Assembly: GCF_024763615.1 (NCBI RefSeq) | Contig: NC_077224.1 | Span: 2,976,001 to 3,040,000, forward strand | Direction of reading: 5' to 3' | DNA from: Phlebotomus papatasi | Lineage: Eukaryota; Arthropoda; Insecta; Diptera; Psychodidae | Length of the DNA stretch: 64,000 nt | Shown here: in pieces, positions 22,238-33,970 of the stretch | How the letters are laid out: each line of letters opens with the position of its first letter | Position numbering within the stretch: the stretch's first letter is position 1 | Notes under the pieces: generated by a model | Told to the model about the DNA's origin: nothing | The model's input: the letters and a program-made list of their open reading frames with translations, nothing else | The model's database searches: none | Program-made: the position numbers and the translations under genes

Positions 22238-22407
22238 GGAGTCCGTGGTGCAATTGGTAGGATCGTTCGACTCTTGAGCGGTGTGGCCCCCGAATTGACA
22301 TATTTCACATACACAATGTAATCTGAATAAAAATTTGTAAACTGAAAAATATACAAAATGCCAAAACAAAATGCCCGGTACATTAAAATAAATAAATAAA
22401 TAACAAT
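22238..22407 (+). mobile_element. tRNA-derived SINE, copy 2
   Basis: The head has an A box (TGGTGCAATTGG) followed by an anticodon-arm-like segment, with a degraded B box. The body ends AAATGCCCGGTACATTAAAA with an AATAAATAAATAA tail. A 13-bp direct repeat, AAAATTTTTCAAG (22225-22237) versus AAAATATTTCAAG (22408-22420), flanks it with one mismatch. The 3' end matches the SINE at 1661-1837, so the two are one family. Confidence 0.78.
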
Positions 22408-22422
22408 AAAATATTTCAAGTA

Positions 22423-22860
22423 GTAAATTCGGAAGACCTATTGAATATTCGATTTATATCAGTTATTAGGAGCTTCATAGAACCCTTTCTAGTGGCAATT
22501 CCATACTCACTGAGATTTAGTGTTATTATGCGCCCGAATTTACCAGGAAAACTTTTCATATATTCAAGTGTGCTAAGGGCTAAGCTGTCCTATACTACGG
22601 AAATTTGTCATATAACATTGTCATAGTATTACAGAACAGTGTGACAATGTCATATGGCAAATTTAAATTGTTTTAAATTGTAAATTCTGAAGAAATAATC
22701 GAATAAGTAATGTATATCAGTTACTAAGAGCTTTATAGAGCTTTTTGCTCTCCAACGGCTTTTCGATACTCACTGAGCTTTAATGTTATTCTGCTCCCGA
22801 ATTTACCATCAAAATTTGTCATATGACATTGTCATATTGTTACAGAATATCCCTCACGAT
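22423..22860 (+). repeat. tandem duplication, 2 units of about 180-255 bp
   Basis: Unit 1 (22423-22650) and unit 2 (22680-22860) share GTAAATTC.GAAGA, TATATCAGTTA.TA.GAGCTT, ATACTCACTGAG.TTTA.TGTTATT, CCCGAATTTACCA, and TTTGTCATAT.ACATTGTCAT then TTACAGAA. Unit 1 has about 50 extra bases before TTTGTCATAT. The SINE lies directly upstream. The 61-codon frame in unit 1 is not preserved in unit 2. Confidence 0.7.
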
Positions 22861-22964
22861 ATTTAGAATTCAGTAGCTAAATTTTCCCATATTTTTTATA
22901 ATGATAATTAGACAATAATTCTAATTAAAAAAAAGAAAAATAATGCTCATGTAATCTTGCGTAC

Positions 22965-23102
22965 CGTCGATGTGAGTGAGTTTGCATAGTCTCTATCTCT
23001 AGGTCTAGACCATCCTTATGTGTTAGAATTAAAGAAAAGCTTTCTAAAAGCAGGAGTGCAAAGTTACCTTCGGACGGAGTTCAGTCACCCGCATCTACGG
23101 TA
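22965..23102. mobile_element. GG-family palindrome, copy 2
   Basis: ACCGTCGATGTGAGTGAGTT at the left pairs imperfectly with CAGTCACCCGCATCTACGGT at the right. The inner word GAATTAAAGAAAAGCTTTC is shared with the copy at 16670-16885. Shorter than copy 1; ends not resolved. Confidence 0.45.
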
Positions 23103-23206
23103 CTAGAAAGCCTAGTTTCTAGGTGATTTATTTTTTTATTCTTTTATTCGTAAGTTCTCGTATTTATAGAGTTAAAAAAATATAAATAATATTGGAAATC
23201 AATGTA

Positions 23207-23424
23207 GGGGAAAGCGCGGTACCTTCGGACGACCCACGCTTCGAACATCTCATTTCTTTTCATTATGTTTTTGTTGAATATGATTCATTATAATATTATA
23301 TTTTAATAGCTGGTCCATTGCCTCAAAGATATTGAAAAGTGCCATGGATCAATTCCATTAAGAACATTATAAAAATAATAATTTGTCTGAAGCTTGAATC
23401 ATCCGAAGGTAGCGCGCTTTCCCC
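23207..23424. mobile_element. I-family TIR MITE, copy 1 (218 bp)
   Basis: GGGGAAAGCGCGGTACCTTC at the left, GAAGGTAGCGCGCTTTCCCC at the right, flanked by TA at 23205-23206 and 23425-23426. The interior word AATATTATATTTTAATAGCT recurs in I2 and I3. The end resembles H (GGGGAAAG) but the arms differ. Non-coding. Confidence 0.82.
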
Positions 23425-23801
23425 TATATTTTATGTAATTATTAGTATTCTTATTTTATTTTAACAAGACTATATTGTTTTCGTTATGGCAATTTTATTT
23501 TCGCTGTTGCCAAATTTAGCAATATCATTATATAAAAAATTTAGAATGTCGGACTAATCAATTTGGTTTAATTATGCTGTTTTAGAGTACTTTTAATTAA
23601 GATTATTCTGTTGATTTTTTATCAAATTTTTAGGGACTTGTCTAAATCCGAAATAGTCTTTTTTTAAATTTCTTATTCCATGCCATTCCGGATACCATCC
23701 TACAGTATACAACAAGTACCAAAACAGAAAATTGAATTATTATTCTCTTATTCACGTAAACGAAAACTGAATTGTTTTGAAATAAATTCTAGGTTTAATA
23801 T

Positions 23802-24013
23802 GGATTTCAGACTCACGGTTTTAGCCATATGGCTCATTTACTTTTCTAATTTCTTATCAGTCAAGTCTTTTTAAAGAAATTTTTTACAAAGATTGGATTA
23901 TAAGGAGCAAATGATCGGTTACATTCTAAAAAACTACTAAAATTGATCGCTAATTAGGATTTTGAGACCTTGCGGAACTGGGCTAAACTTATAATCTGGA
24001 AACAGTTTAAGGA
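23802..24013 (-). mobile_element. W-family element, copy 4
   Basis: Reverse orientation: GATTTCAGACTC, then TTAGCCATATGGCTCA, TTATCAGTCAAG, a diverged middle, GGATTTTGAGACCTTGCGG, then ACTGGGCTAAACTTATAATC. No nested insertion. Confidence 0.62.
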
Positions 24014-24354
24014 ACCAATCACACTAAAATAAGTTGTAATGCTCAGTAAACCAAGAAATACTTCTTCACTTAAAATTCCGGACTGCAATAAAATGTCCGC
24101 CAATTATTCTTTCTGTCAACCTAATTTTAATATTTGTATTTTAAAAAATAATTATTTAATTATTTAATCTTTCTGTAGGAATGAAATTAAGTGTAAATTT
24201 TTATTTTAACCTACTTCTCTAACTTCTCATAAATACCATCAAATAGTGTAAAAGTGTTCTATTTTCTTATTTAAATTTTGCTGTATTAATTAACGTAAGG
24301 GGTAATTTGTTTTTAGACCAGTTTGTGATAACGATTAAGAAAATATATACAATT

Positions 24355-24525
24355 AAATCGAGCACAGGTATTCGTAACACAGGAACTGGGTTCGATTCTC
24401 ATGTCAATTGGCATCCTATACGTTGATTTTGTTTTGGAAAACGCGTAAAAATGGAAATTGATAAGTTTTCACTGATAACCTTACTCATATACTTCAATAG
24501 AAAGAAATAAAATAATAAATTACAG
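24355..24525 (+). mobile_element. possible SINE relic
   Basis: A good polymerase III B box in context (CTGGGTTCGATTCTC, about 24387-24401) is followed about 100 bases on by an A-rich tail of AAATAAAATAATAAAT type (24504-24521). No convincing A box and no target duplication were found. The body word TTTTCACTGAT resembles the SINE at 1661-1837. It may be a 5'-decayed SINE or chance. Confidence 0.33.
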
Positions 24526-24801
24526 TGCGAATTCGATAGTTTAAACGCATAGTAAAAAATAACTAAATATTTTTATTAGTATATTTCTGGATTTATCAGT
24601 AAATCAATAAAATTGATCAGTAAACTATCAAACTGATCAGCAGAAACTTTAAAAGTGATTCTCATGTGATTAGAACTCACTTTGAAAGTTTAAACAAAAC
24701 CGACGATACTGATTTGGTTTGTATCGTATTAATTTTGTCTTTGTCAGAAACATTTCACTATTTTGAAGATTACAGTTTGTAATTTTTAGTTCATTTATCT
24801 A

Positions 24802-25033
24802 GGTGAAAAAGGTGCCCATGCTTTGCACGGTCCCAGGTTTCATAATGACTAAATTTTATCCTGTGTTTTTGAGTAAATGTAACTCCGCAATACTTTTTAA
24901 AAACAGGACACTTTCCACTAGTTTTTAAAATATAGAAGAAATGAGTCACATTTATTGAAAAACATAGGAAAAAAAATTCAAAAATTTAGTCATTATGAAG
25001 CTTGGGACCGTGAAAAGTATGGGCACTTTCCCC
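24802..25033. mobile_element. TIR MITE AA (232 bp)
   Basis: Left end GGTGAAAAAGGTGCCCATGC; right end read inward GGGGAAAGTGCCCATACTTT, followed in both by CACGGTCCCA..CTTCATAATGACTAAA, so arms exceed 50 bp. TA at 24800-24801 and 25034-25035. Another member of the TA plus GG(G) group. Confidence 0.78.
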
Positions 25034-25139
25034 TACCGACCAAACTTATTTTTTACTAATTATTTTTATACTTTTTATCCATTTCATCTAAGGTTTAGGG
25101 TTTAATAGGGCTTAACTTAAGTTTGACTTAAGGCATAAC

Positions 25140-25287
25140 ATATCGTCGGTTTCCTCAGCAACTGTTCTAACTGCATTTTCTTTGTGTCAGCATTCGTTGT
25201 AAGCAACGCATCGCTGCGCGGCGTTTGCAACTAATGCAGACACAAAGCAGATGCAGTTAGCACAGTTGCTGAGGCAACCGACGATAT
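25140..25287. mobile_element. hairpin element BB (about 148 bp)
   Basis: Arms ATATCGTCGGTTTCCTCAGC.. and ..GCAACCGACGATAT pair over about 60 bp (with TGCAGTTAGCACAGTTGCTG and CAGACACAAAG blocks), around a GC-rich loop containing CGCATCGCTGCGCGGCG. Markedly richer in G+C than its flanks. No second copy seen in the window. Confidence 0.6.
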
Positions 25288-25309
25288 TTAAAATCACGGC
25301 ATTAGAGTG

Positions 25310-25492
25310 TTATACGACTTTTCGGCTTTTTCTGAATGAAGCTGGTCCTTACAATTATTTTATTTAGATTCACAATTGTTTTGTCTATCCAAATTACATC
25401 ATGTTAAAACACAGATTCCATTAGAAATATGCGAAAAAATCGTATAACAATGTAGGCCTACAGCTCAAAGTAGCCCTACATCCCCTATGATT
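25310..25492 (+). mobile_element. M-family element, copy 2 (partial)
   Basis: The right half matches M1 closely (CAAATTACATCATGTTAAAA, then AAATATGCGAAAAAATC, then TCAAAGTAGCCCTACATCCC). The left end is lost or replaced by AT-rich sequence. Probably truncated. Confidence 0.55.
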
Positions 25493-27769
25493 CTTTAGAA
25501 AATAAAAAGCTTCGGGAACTGATGTAAAAAGTAAAAACTAAATACGTCTAAAGACCACGTTTTAAAAGTGAATCAGTATAACGCGTTTACACTATTGAAG
25601 TACCACTGTAATTCAATAATTCATCCAAATCAAAAAGAAAATCAGGCATCCACTGTAGCCTTAACCCAAAACACTGTTGCTTAAAATGTAATGTCAAAAG
25701 TTGATATTGATATTTTATTGGGGACGTACCTTCGTCGGATAAAACGTTCCGTACAGTATTTCCGTTAATTGGTGATCGAGCCACGTTCGGAATCACTTTG
25801 TGGCTGTTTTTTTTTTTAAATGAGTATTCTCAGAAAAGAACAATTTATCTCCTCTTTATTCGAACACACAAATCCGGCACACTAACAGAGAAAAAGAGGG
25901 AATGTATCACTGTGATTAACTAGATTACACTTGTTTTTAGAATTTTTCTTTTCGGAATATCTATAAACGATGTCCTTAGTCCCGGTGATCAATCCGAAGC
26001 CTTGAGGATATCCACGTGATTAGATTTTTTGGCAGAACGGTTTACGGGATAAATACCCGAAACTTGATTTGAAACAAATATCCTTGAAACACTTTTGTGG
26101 GTCCTTTTGACAAGACGGATTATGGTCTTGAGGGTGGTTTAATCAAAACCGGATTTGGTTGATTATAAATGGCAAATTGTTGATTGAGTATTTAGCACTT
26201 TGTTTAGGCTTTCGGATTTTATGTTGATGAACAGTGAAAAAAAAAACAAATAACAGCACAGATTACGGTGAGGAGACAAGTTTTGTATATTGGCTGCGAT
26301 GCGAAGCTCACTGTCCTCCTCATGTGTTACACGCGACTGTCTGATACGTACTAAGTCGAAAAACAAACTATACCTCTCGGCCTTACCAGTATAGCAAATG
26401 ACCCCCGTTGCGTCTGCTGTTTGGTCGGGTATCTGGTTGTCTCACTCTAACCCAGGGCTTTTAATGGGCCTCTCTGAGGTGGTGTTACCATTCAAGATTG
26501 TCCGGTGTACATGGCTGAGAATTGTGTGATTTCGATGGCCAAATTTGACTTTCTTTGCTTGAAAATCATTCAAGATGTTCATGTCATATGATTATTTAGT
26601 AACTCATTAAGGCCTTAGTAGGGCTTTTAGTTGAAATATCGCATTCACCTTTAATCAATATCCCTGCAATTTTCCATTTTGGTTTACAATGAATTTTTCC
26701 CTGGTGGTATCAAGACCAAAAAGCAGCATTATTGCTACCTCTCCCTCTCATACGGCAAACTCCGCCCTCCAAGGCTTGCGCTAAGCGTTCTATCTTAGTA
26801 CATTATGTACCATATACGCACCCGGTATGCACTAATACATCTGCATGTAAAAGCATCATTTTCCCCAAAAAGTAAATGTGCTTTTCATCTCAAATGGGAA
26901 AATATATCATCACCATCCATGAAGAGGCAACAACAAAAAAACTGTATGCTCTCCATGGAAGAAAATTTGAGCGCAGAAGTGAAAAATGTTGCAAAAATGA
27001 TTTTGAGGTAGCAGTTTTATATTTTTTTCATCCCTTTACCCTTTGTGTGAAAAATTTCTGATTTTATGTGTAAAGGGAAAATATCCCATTTTTTTTACCA
27101 TATACTATCCTGGAAAATATTGTACATAAAATCCCTGTGGAGCCAAAAAAAAACATAGAAAAGTGTCAAAGTGTGGGAGAGAAAGTTTTCATGTTGATTG
27201 AAAGTCTGGATGGAGTTCAATATAATTTATTCCAGCATGAGTGATGAATTGTATAATTAAACTTTTCCATATTTCAACGGAAAAGTTTTTCCGTCTCTTT
27301 CTTGCATGGTGATTTTACATTTTGAAGGGAGTTGGGGCGGAATTTGCTATTGAAATTGAATGTAAACCTACGTTGGTATAATTACACATTTCATAAATTT
27401 ATATATTTTGAACTTCAATTGAAGCTAGGGTTGGAGGACCTTTTTTTACAATGATAGAGGAGAGCAGGGCTACATTGGACACTCAAGAAGCAAAATAGCT
27501 GCCTTATAGAACCAAGTATTAGACAAGTCTTTTAGTGCACTTTTAAAAGACTTAAAGTGAAAATTTTCTGTGGAAATTCCTATAGCAGCTCTTAAGATCC
27601 TTAAGAGTGCGCCACTTTACTTATAGTAATCTCAGTGATGGAAGCAAGAGCGTTATAAGTAAATTAATAGATTTTTGGTTCTATAGTGCCTTACTTAGGC
27701 AATTCTACAAGACTATTTTAAGAAAAAATTGCTGCTTGGGCAGTGTCTTTCTTTAGTTGAGCATAGATT
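25493..27769. other. low-repeat interval with some GC-richer stretches
   Basis: No gene recognised. The 25720-26480 part is less AT-rich and contains mixed words such as GTGATCGAGCCACGTTCGG and GCGTCTGCTGTTTGGTCGGG, which could be an old retroelement, but no LTR pair, reverse transcriptase or gag motif was found. The short frames there have no domain. Around 27460-27720 a weak inverted pair (CCTTATAGAACCAAG / TTGGTTCTATAGTGCC) is present. Confidence 0.35.
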
Positions 27770-27771
27770 TA

Positions 27772-28172
27772 CTGTGTTATCACACTTACACATTAAAATT
27801 TTAATATGATTCACATTAATTGTCGCTGGTGAGAGTGCAAATGTGTAATTTGTGTGATTGAATCGTTCTGTATTCAAAATTTGATCTATTTGTTGATAAA
27901 AACTAGACTTGGTAGACTTGGCCCGCAAAATTTGATATAAATTGATTTATTTAATTAATGCGATTTTCTCTTTAATTTTTTTATGTGAAAAATATTTATG
28001 CTTTAGGTGAAGTTAAACTTATTTTTGCAGGCCAAGTCCACTTCTTTATCAATAAATAGAAAAACCCCAAATATTAAGTGACTCAAAGACACAAGTAACA
28101 TATTTGGATGCTCACAAGCGACAATTAATGTGAATCACATTAAAATTTTAATGTGCAAGTGTGATAACGCCG
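27772..28172 (-). mobile_element. E-family long-TIR MITE, copy 2 (401 bp)
   Basis: Starts CTGTGTTATCACACTTACAC, ends GTGCAAGTGTGATAACGCCG, flanked by TTA at 27769-27771 and 28173-28175. Arms of about 150 bp. It is the reverse-oriented counterpart of E1. The 3-bp TTA target is characteristic of PIF/Harbinger-type insertion. Non-coding. Confidence 0.82.
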
Positions 28173-28251
28173 TTATTCAATCATCAAAGTCTATCTGAAT
28201 TTAAAATATTATGGGTTTTGTAATGTATTTTATAGTACTTTAATGGTTATA

Positions 28252-28590
28252 CAGTAGAGCCTCGCTATAGGCCATATTTGGTTCCAGATTTGACACTTGC
28301 GTCGTACTATAGTCCGTCATTTTTTTTTTAAATTATCAACGACTTTTAGTATTGATATTGCTCGACGGCTTCCACTTTCTTTGCGATTGTGGTACTTGTC
28401 CTCGCTCTCTTCATTATCGATCACAATTATCACAACTACTCAACAAAGTTTGCCAAAAATATTAAAATAATTATGACAACATTGCATGTCGCGCACTAAA
28501 AAACATAACCTAACTTAAAATCAGTGTTTTGAAATCAACGCTCGATAAAATGTGGACTATAGAGCGATGGCCTATAGCGGGGTTCTACTG
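28252..28590. mobile_element. D-family TIR element (339 bp)
   Basis: TIRs CAGTAGAGCCTCGCTATAGG and, inward from the right, CAGTAGAACCCCGCTATAGG, with 2 mismatches over 22 bp when GCC is included. TA at 28250-28251 and 28591-28592. A near copy of the end recurs inside (GACTATAGAGCGATGGCCTA). CAGTAGA..CTCGC ends plus TA suggest a pogo/Tigger-like MITE. Confidence 0.82.
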
Positions 28591-28794
28591 TAAGAAAATC
28601 CTCGTTAAAATTTTATAGAGGAGTCCGAAGGTGGAAGAATAAGACAGTGGGTTGTTATAATTTTTTCTATTCAGTGAAATATTTATCAGTCTGAAAAATG
28701 TTTTCCACAAATTAAAGACAACGAAAAAAAATCAGTTGTTGGCTAATTTTAGCCCAATTAAACAATCTTTTGTTAAAAAAAATTTAAAAAAAAT

Positions 28795-28953
28795 TGATAA
28801 AAATATTATTTCTGCTTTTTCTAAAACTTGAATAGTTACATTATGTTACTGTAGTGACTACATTACGGAAATAAAAATAAAAATATTATTTTAAGTGGAT
28901 TAGTCATAAACGATCTACAATAGCGAAGCGCCCAGATTAGCACACTTGACTAT
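28795..28953 (+). repeat. EE repeat, copy 1
   Basis: About 159 bp nearly identical to 54594-54752 in the same orientation, from GATAAAAATATTATTT through TTGAATAGTTA, GTGGATTAGTCATAAACGAT to TAGCGAAGCGCCC and CACACTTGACTATA. No inverted ends. High identity against an eroded background suggests recent movement or a constraint. Confidence 0.7.
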
Positions 28954-30386
28954 AGCGGAAAAACGTTTTAGACATATCTTAAAAAAAATTAAAAATAAAT
29001 TGTGATTGATTGAATTGTTTGGATAGTATATTTGAATGAGAGCGTAGAAGTAGCATTTTTTAATAGGTACCGAGCCTAGCTGATACAGGAGGGTGAGGCA
29101 GTTCACGCAGATAAACCCTTTTTCAAAACCTATTTACCAAACTTGTATGAATCGTATTCAAACTATATCTCGTTAGTTTCTCTTGACTATTTCCTATCTA
29201 AAAATATCCACCACCCACTACAATTCCTATATAGTTATTTATTATCTCAAAAATATGTACTTTCGAAACTATCCCATCCTCCCCTAATCGTTGAAAATAC
29301 TTTTTTCGAATGAAATTAAAATTGTTTATCAGTTTATGACGGAAAACGTTCTTTGTGACACCTTCTTGACAAGAGTTTTCTATCTGTGGCAAAAAAAAAA
29401 GTTTTTTTTCAGGTTTTAAAGATATTAACGGTAATTAAAGAGGGATCCAAACGATCCAGTCGATCGCAAATCATTTTTAGATCTATCAGAACTTCTCTGA
29501 GAAGTTTCTCTAAAAATCATCATCGTTTGAAATTCATTTGTTGTTGTTGTTTTCTTTTTAATAATTGGTTCAATGGACTTATTTGGGATTTTACGCTTAC
29601 GCAAATACTGCATTGAGTTAAAAATTATTGATTTTGACAATTTAGCAAAATTCTATAAGATCTTCATGACCATTCCTTCCTCCTGCATCCTCGAGTTCTT
29701 AAAGAACCTCTAACTACATATGCGTAATATATTGAATACTACACTACAAATTTTATCTTGAAATTTAGCTCACTGTTCTGTAAAATTACTCATAAAATAT
29801 TGTTTGAATTTAAATATTTAATTAACAAAAATATCGAATAATACTTCCCCTAAAATAAACATTATTGGAAGTAGTTTCTTCAGCAGGTGACTTTCAAGTC
29901 TAAATAGGGTGCTTTAAGAGGATCACTAAAGAAGATCATCTCAGATAAAACATTAATCTTATATAGATATTTTAGGATAATAGTTTTTATCTTCAAAACG
30001 ATTATATATATATTTTTTTAATGATTTTATTTTCCTTTAAGTTAAAATTAATGTCATTAAACCCGGGATTAAGCTTTTATTATTTAAACTTGAGGTTTAG
30101 TGAGGGTTTCTAAATTTTAATGAACTTAGAGTTTTCCACAGATCGAGGTTTATCTTTACACAGCTTAATGTAATGATAGCTGAATTACAATTCCAATAAT
30201 TTTACGCTAAATCATTTTTCGACTTACCGTCAGACTTGTAAGGTTTATAAGGAAAATTGTATCGAGATCCTTCAGTGACGTGTGAAATTTATTCAGATTG
30301 TTGACTCTCAAGTGTTGAGGGGTAAAATTAACTCTGGATTAATTTAATTGAAAAAGTGGATTCTTTGATATGGGCGAAGATATCAC
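28954..30386. other. low-repeat interval
   Basis: AT-rich. Contains a short TTG repeat (29537-29551) and overlapping chance frames on both strands around 29386-29640. No gene, RNA or transposon end recognised. Confidence 0.35.
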
Positions 30387-30387
30387 A

Positions 30388-30603
30388 GGGAAAATACTCT
30401 CCCTTCAAACGTTCATATGTCTTCGAATAATGTGAATTCTCTTTTATTTTTCCTAAGAGACTTACACATTTCTTTTAAATATTAGTGTGCTTATTATCAA
30501 TAATTGATAATTATGTGATACATATGCGTAAGTCTCTTGAGAAAAATAAAAGAAATGCACATTATTCGAAGTCATGAACGTTCAAAGGGAGAGTACTTTC
30601 CCC
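30388..30603. mobile_element. H-family palindromic MITE, copy 2 (216 bp)
   Basis: GGGAAAATACTCTCCCTTCA to GGGAGAGTACTTTCCC, same length as H1, with an axis at TTATTATCAATAATTGATAAT-like sequence. One G appears missing at the left terminus relative to H1, and the flanks are CA/TA, so the target duplication is not clean. Confidence 0.8.
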
Positions 30604-30864
30604 TATGTGATAACTATCACACCCTTTTGCAGATAATTTTTAACATAATCACATAAAAACAAAGATAATGTTTCTTTAACAACTTGAACTTGAGATTCAG
30701 ATGCTATAATTCAAAAGTTCTTTGCATTTTTTGCCAAGATTAATAAAGTTTTAAAGGGATCCAAATTATGTTTAAGGGTCCCGTCCTTTCAAGTTCAAAC
30801 GTATCGGTTTTGTATTTAACCGGTTCATGACCGAATTCTGGATTTTATAAAATTGGTCTAAACT

Positions 30865-31099
30865 GGAAGCAGCCAAAATCCCGAAAGGGACAAAATCTCG
30901 AAAGCCAAAATCCTCAAATGGATGAAATTAAAATTTCCCTTTGCCTCCAGCAATCGTGGGAGTACCTATGACACTTTTAAGAATACAGGATTTTGGCTTT
31001 CGAGATTTTGGCCAATTGAAGATTTTGGCTTTCAGGATTTTAGCATTCGCGATTTTGACTTTTTTCGGGTTTTGGTTTTCGAGATTATGACTGGGACCC
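30865..31099 (+). mobile_element. P-family Foldback-like element, copy 1 (235 bp)
   Basis: The left arm is direct repeats of CCAAAATCCCGAAAG-like units; the right arm is the inverted series (GGATTTTGGCTTTCGAGATT). The core has CCCTTTGCCTCCAGCAATCG and GGGAGTACCTATGACACTTT, conserved in P2, P4 and P5. The right end is GACTGGGACCC. Flanking 9-mers GTCTAAACT and GTATAAACA match at 7 of 9. Arms of short repeats with 9-bp duplications resemble Drosophila Foldback elements. Confidence 0.72.
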
Positions 31100-31222
31100 G
31101 TATAAACATAAACATTTGTATTTCGACCACAAATAATTTATCGGTTTATACTCGGTTTATGTATGATTTATAACCAATGAGATCCTGTGATAGAGAAGTA
31201 TGAGATAATAATGAAGATTAAA

Positions 31223-31406
31223 CAGGCTTGAAACTCAAGGCATAACCATACGTCTTAACTTCTCCAATTTCTTATCAATCAAAATTTTTTGCAGAATTTT
31301 CAAAAGGGTAAATGATCCATTAGACTCTGATAAATCGATAAAATTGATTTTCATTTAGGATTTTGAGACCTGTAACTGGGCTGTGAGTCTAATATGAAGA
31401 CCGCTG
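31223..31406 (-). mobile_element. W-family element, copy 5
   Basis: Reverse orientation, diverged: GGCTTGAAACTCAAGGCATA, TTAACTTCTCCAATTTCTTA, then AGGATTTTGAGACCTGTAAC and CTAATATGAAGACCGC. No insertion inside. Confidence 0.6.
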
Positions 31407-31519
31407 TTATTGATACGGTTTGCTACAATCGTTCTGATGCAAATTTAAAAAATAAAATAAAAAATCTGTCTTCAAAAATTAGTATAATTCACAAAATTAT
31501 CTTCTAAGTTGCTTATATA

Positions 31520-32432
31520 GGGGAGACTGGGGCAAAAAGTCACAAAACGGAAATTTTATTTATTTACAACCTACTCGAGCGCTTCAAAAATTTCTAATTA
31601 GCCCAGTTTTATAGGAAATTTACCACTCTACAACTTTGTGAAAGTCATGTTCCTCTATTTTGTAAGGAAATACGTTTATCGAGCCAATTTCTAAAAGGTA
31701 ATTTTGTGACTATTCTCAAAAAGGCTGGGGCAAATAGTACCAGACATTGCGTATTATCATATTCTGATTCGATTCATTACGGGCTTCCGTAAATTTGAAA
31801 AAATACCTAGAGGACATATTTTCATAGAAAATTTATTCATCTACACCTTTGTAAAACACCGTTTTCTCGGCGAGAAAAGTGAGAAAACGAGAAAAGAGCT
31901 TTTCAAGCTATTTTAGAAAAAAGACACAAAAGACTGCAAATCTTTTGACGAATGCAAACAACAAGCAGCGAGACATGATAATGACGTTCTTTTCGCCGTG
32001 AGACATCAGAAATTGCTTCGTTTTTTTGTTACTTTTTGCTCTATAGCTTTTGTTACTTTTTACCCCAAGTGGCCATTTTTAATAAAAGGTTTTCTAGAGA
32101 AAAGAACTTTTGTGAAATTCTAAAATAGATATCGGATTCGTATTCAAAAAATCCAAAGTATTTAGAAAATATTCACCAGTGCATCAATTTTGGAAAAATA
32201 AGTAGGTAATAATTGTTATTTCTGCAAGGAAAATATTTCAAAAATAGGGCTAAAAATTTCAATATTTTTTTATTTTTTTAAATTCCTTTGTTCGAATTCT
32301 AAGAAACTTACGACATTGAAGAAGGTTTATGGAGGCTATCTATAGAAAAAAATTTAAGCCGCTATCTTTTTTATCTTGGAAGATATTGAATTTTGAATTT
32401 TTCGATTTGTGACTTTTTGCCCCAGTCTCCCC
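31520..32432 (+). mobile_element. N-family TIR element, copy 1 (913 bp)
   Basis: GGGGAGACTGGGGCAAAAAG at the left, TTTTTGCCCCAGTCTCCCC at the right, TA at 31518-31519 and 32433-32434. The word CTGGGGCAAA also occurs internally. Body blocks (ATAGGAAATTTACCACTCTA, GACATGATAATGACGTTC, TTATGGAGGCTATCT) are shared with N2 in reverse. No transposase frame. Non-autonomous. Confidence 0.85.
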
Positions 32433-32434
32433 TA

Positions 32435-33970
32435 ATCTTTAAACTGCAAAATGATTTGGAATATAGTGAAAAACGTTATAAAGAATTTTGTAAATTTCTA
32501 CCTAGGACAAAAGGTAAGAAAGGAGGTATATTGAAATGACCAGACCACTAGTATGCAAATTTTGACTTTGTGTGAAGAGTGAGAAACCTCATTAGGATAA
32601 TGTCCTGGGTTAACAATAAAATCAGCAAATGAGGCAATAAAATATCCCTTGTCTCAGATGGTTTCATACACCCCATACTCACTCTGGCCCATTATCCTAA
32701 GTTCTGTGGAAAGAAAACATTTCTTGGTGTAGAAAAAAGGGATTTATTGCATGCAACAGAGTGGTGAAATCTCTTCTTTTTGCCAACATTTTCCCAACGG
32801 AGTATTTTTCAAAAAAATATATCGCTCTCCTAAATTCTGCATACATTTATGCAAATTGATTTATGGCCAGACAAAATGCTGGAAATTCCTTGATGGATTT
32901 GCAACAGGATACTTTTGGGACGAAATATAGAGATAGTGCCAGGGAGCTCTGGACTCTCCAGGAGGTCAAATTTCTTTTCTGCTGGAAGCCACCACTTGCT
33001 ACCTCTCTTTCTCAACAATTTCTCAGGTAATAATCACCTAGCACCCCAACTTTGTGACTTGCACATTAGACTTCTAGTCGTCGTATCTACCCCCAAAAAC
33101 GAAATAATAATTATTAAAAATAATTTAGAAATTAGACCCTAATGTAATTACCATGAAGATGACCATTTCATGTTAATAGGGCCATTAACATGAGGAATGA
33201 GTCGAAAATCACAAAAAAATACATCCCTTGTCTGAAGACTTTTTTTTTGGGCAAAAAGAAAGCCGCAGTGCAAATAAATTTTCCGATGAAGAGTATTTTT
33301 TTTTCGGGGAGAAAATGGGTAAAGTAAAGGAGGAAAGACGTGAAAAAATTACACAAGGCAGAGTGTTGTACAAAGTATAATAAGTAATTTGGCTTAGCCG
33401 CCCCCCCTCATGCCCATAATCGCCCATTACTCTGAGTCTTAGTGGTCAGATTAGACAATCGCCAAGCTGTGTTTATTACCTTCTTGTGTCGCGTGTGTCC
33501 TTCACACACAATCGGAATACCACTGGGTGGAACAAATTGACTCACCAGAGTCCTTCTGTCCATGCAGCACAAGGATCATCCTCGGACAACTTGGAAAGGT
33601 GAAGCAGAACCAAGAGAGAAAAATAATAACTCGAAAACCAAGAAGCAAGGATCATTTACCCTCTTAGTATTTTTTTTTTCAACTGCCACCCACTGACCTT
33701 CTTTGGCTCTCATTTCACCTGAAAATTCATTAAGGAAAAATCTCATTTGGCCAATGCAAAATCACCTATTTTTCCTAAAAGAAAAGGTCATATCACGCAA
33801 AATTTGATGAGATACTTTGGTTGGCTTGGTTGGCATAAAAACAAGCGCATTAAGAAGTTATCAGACTGGAGCTTTAACTCTAAAACTTACTTGTTATATC
33901 AAAAGGGGCGGCAAAGCGTTCCATACTTTGCGATATACTCGAACTCGTGATTTTTCAGCCTCAGACTAAT
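32435..33970. other. low-repeat interval
   Basis: Single-copy-looking DNA without recognised gene. A short inverted word (CATGTTAAT..ATTAACATG, about 33170-33193) is present. Several overlapping frames of 60-75 codons on both strands are not coherent. Confidence 0.35.

Noticed and set aside
22238..22320. tRNA gene on the plus strand
   Set aside because: The B box is degraded and the sequence continues as a SINE with an A-rich tail and 13-bp duplication.
25720..26480. Possible LTR with a primer-binding-like word (GTGATCGAGCCACGTTCGG)
   Set aside because: No second LTR, no tRNA match I can vouch for, and no gag or pol frame.
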